Positions 63,144 to 64,000 of a DNA stretch of 64,000 bases are shown here, in pieces. Within the stretch, counting starts at the first letter, position 1. Each line of letters begins with the position of its first letter. The notes below the pieces were generated by a model. The model had not been told where the DNA came from. It saw only the letters and a program-made list of their open reading frames with translations, and made no database searches. Where the stretch lies: the NCBI GenBank assembly GCA_022828145.1, contig JAJEJA010000118.1, positions 1-64,000 of the forward strand, read 5' to 3'. The translations under genes were made by a program, and so were the position numbers. This DNA is from Candidatus Poribacteria bacterium. GTDB lineage: Bacteria; Poribacteria; WGA-4E; WGA-3G.

Positions 63144-63215
63144 GCACAACCTTCCAATCTTCCATCCCTTCCACCCATTCCCTCTTCCACCCTTCCATTC
63201 TTCCACCCTTCTAAC
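63144..63215. repeat. Polypyrimidine tract of degenerate CTTCCACCC units
   Basis: Runs of CTTCCA(T/C)CC and CTTCCATTC; the minus strand is almost purely purine (GGAAGGGTGGAAGAATGG type). It lies between the leuS stop and the propeller gene and could form triplex DNA or slow transcription. Confidence 0.6.
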
Positions 63216-63219
63216 CTTC

Positions 63220-64000
63220 CTAAACGACTATATTGATAAGACGATTCGGAACATAAATAACTTTCCGAATTTCTTTACCTTCAATAAACCTTTGGACTCT
63301 TTCATCCGCAAGTGCGTTTTCTTCAATCTGTTCTTTTGGTGCATCAACAGGAAGTTGAAGTCTATTTCTGAGTTTTCCGTTGACTTGAACAACTATCGTC
63401 ATAGTTTCAGTTTCAAGGATACTCTCATCATGTTTTGGCCACGTATTGTGTGCGATGAATCCGGTTTCTCCCAGACGATGCCACAACTCCTGAGAAATAT
63501 GTGGTGCATAAGGTGCCAATAGATGAAGGAATGTCTTTACTATCTCAATCGGGAGTGTTTCAGTTTGCGTCGCAGTGTTAACGAAGATCATCATCTGACT
63601 AATAGCGGTATTCATCTTGTCAATAGATTCAGTATCTTCTGTTACCTGTTTGATGGTCTTATGCAATTCCCGCCAAAGTTCTGATTCTGAAGTACTGTCA
63701 GTGTCTGTCAACTTTTCATTTAGTTCCCCATTGTGAGGGTTCACAACGAGTCTCCAGACGCGGTGTAGGAACTTATACACCCCTTCCACCCCGGTGTCCT
63801 GCCACGGCGCGCTCTTCGTAACCGGCCCGATAAAGAGCAGATAGAGTCTCAGAGAATCGGCGCCATATTTTTCTATCACATCATTGGAATTGATAACATT
63901 GAAACGTGATTTTGACATCTTTTCCATCTGGACTCGCAGCGGTTTTCCTGAAGTCTTGACACTTGCTTTGTCATTTTCCCGTTTTACTTCATGCGGGTAA
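63220..64000 (-). CDS. Leucyl-tRNA synthetase, C-terminal part
   Basis: The gene runs off the right edge; the frame is open from 63999 to the stop, giving about 259 residues. KPLRVQMEKMSKSRFNVINSNDVIEKYGADSLRLYLLF holds the class I KMSKS loop. The anticodon-binding domain follows (LHLLAPYAPHISQELWHRLG), then VVQVNGKLRNRLQLPVDA and KVIYVPNRLINIVV, the standard LeuRS C-terminal domain. It charges tRNA-Leu. Confidence 0.96.
   Translation of the reverse strand, partial: YPHEVKRENDKASVKTSGKPLRVQMEKMSKSRFNVINSNDVIEKYGADSLRLYLLFIGPVTKSAPWQDTGVEGVYKFLHRVWRLVVNPHNGELNEKLTDTDSTSESELWRELHKTIKQVTEDTESIDKMNTAISQMMIFVNTATQTETLPIEIVKTFLHLLAPYAPHISQELWHRLGETGFIAHNTWPKHDESILETETMTIVVQVNGKLRNRLQLPVDAPKEQIEENALADERVQRFIEGKEIRKVIYVPNRLINIVV

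Overview
The window looks like a chromosomal contig of an uncultured, low-to-mid GC, Gram-negative-type bacterium. The gene set most resembles sponge-associated Candidatus Poribacteria or relatives of Planctomycetes: DUF1501 and DUF1549/DUF1553 cytochrome proteins, many Gfo/Idh/MocA oxidoreductases, phytanoyl-CoA dioxygenase-like proteins, sulfatase-fold enzymes, Uma2 nucleases, PD40/WD40 propellers and many interspersed palindromic repeats. The taxonomic assignment is inference. No rRNA, tRNA or CRISPR array was recognised.

Layout. 0-4.4 kb: a region rich in repeats with an Hfq/Sm-domain protein and two envelope proteins, bracketed by two copies of a 180-bp repeat that carries a consensus promoter. 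4.4-14.2 kb (minus): a planctomycete-like cytochrome/DUF1501 cluster with propellers, a duplicated redoxin-like protein, and hflK-hflC. 14.2-28.1 kb (minus): a pyruvate dehydrogenase E1 beta subunit, an AAA/PD-(D/E)XK protein, a class III aminotransferase, an amidohydrolase with an ABC ATPase, an Fe-alcohol dehydrogenase with purH, serine acetyltransferase, a class V aminotransferase and an oxidoreductase. 28.3-31.6 kb: a MNT-HEPN fusion, repeats, and a second envelope-protein pair whose second gene is broken. 31.7-39 kb (plus): a deacetylase-like protein, thrC, an Uma2 protein, recD2 and a sialate O-acetylesterase. 39-46 kb (minus): sugar and sugar-acid catabolism genes (a mannonate dehydratase-like protein, two Gfo/Idh/MocA proteins, a TIM-barrel isomerase), a LamG protein and a beta-gamma-crystallin protein. 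46.2-47.5 kb: an IS200/IS605-type element carrying an IsrB/IscB-like RNA-guided nuclease gene and a probable omega-RNA. 47.6-52.9 kb (plus): an operon of two oxidoreductases, two PhyH dioxygenases and a sulfatase-fold enzyme. 53-64 kb: a deleted fic gene behind an AT-rich repeat array, then Uma2, a glycolate oxidase-like protein, a 2-hydroxyacid dehydrogenase, trpB, HEAT and WD40 proteins, RNase J, a PD40 propeller and the 3' part of leuS.

The most notable item is the 46.2-47.5 kb element. A RuvC-only protein with a PLMP/RRXRR N-terminus and an arginine-rich bridge region lies behind a 200-nt structured non-coding leader, between matching end hairpins. A near-consensus promoter in the flanking DNA reads into it. 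The wider picture is of a genome full of short palindromic mobile repeats, some carrying promoters, terminator-like hairpins or parts of coding sequences.
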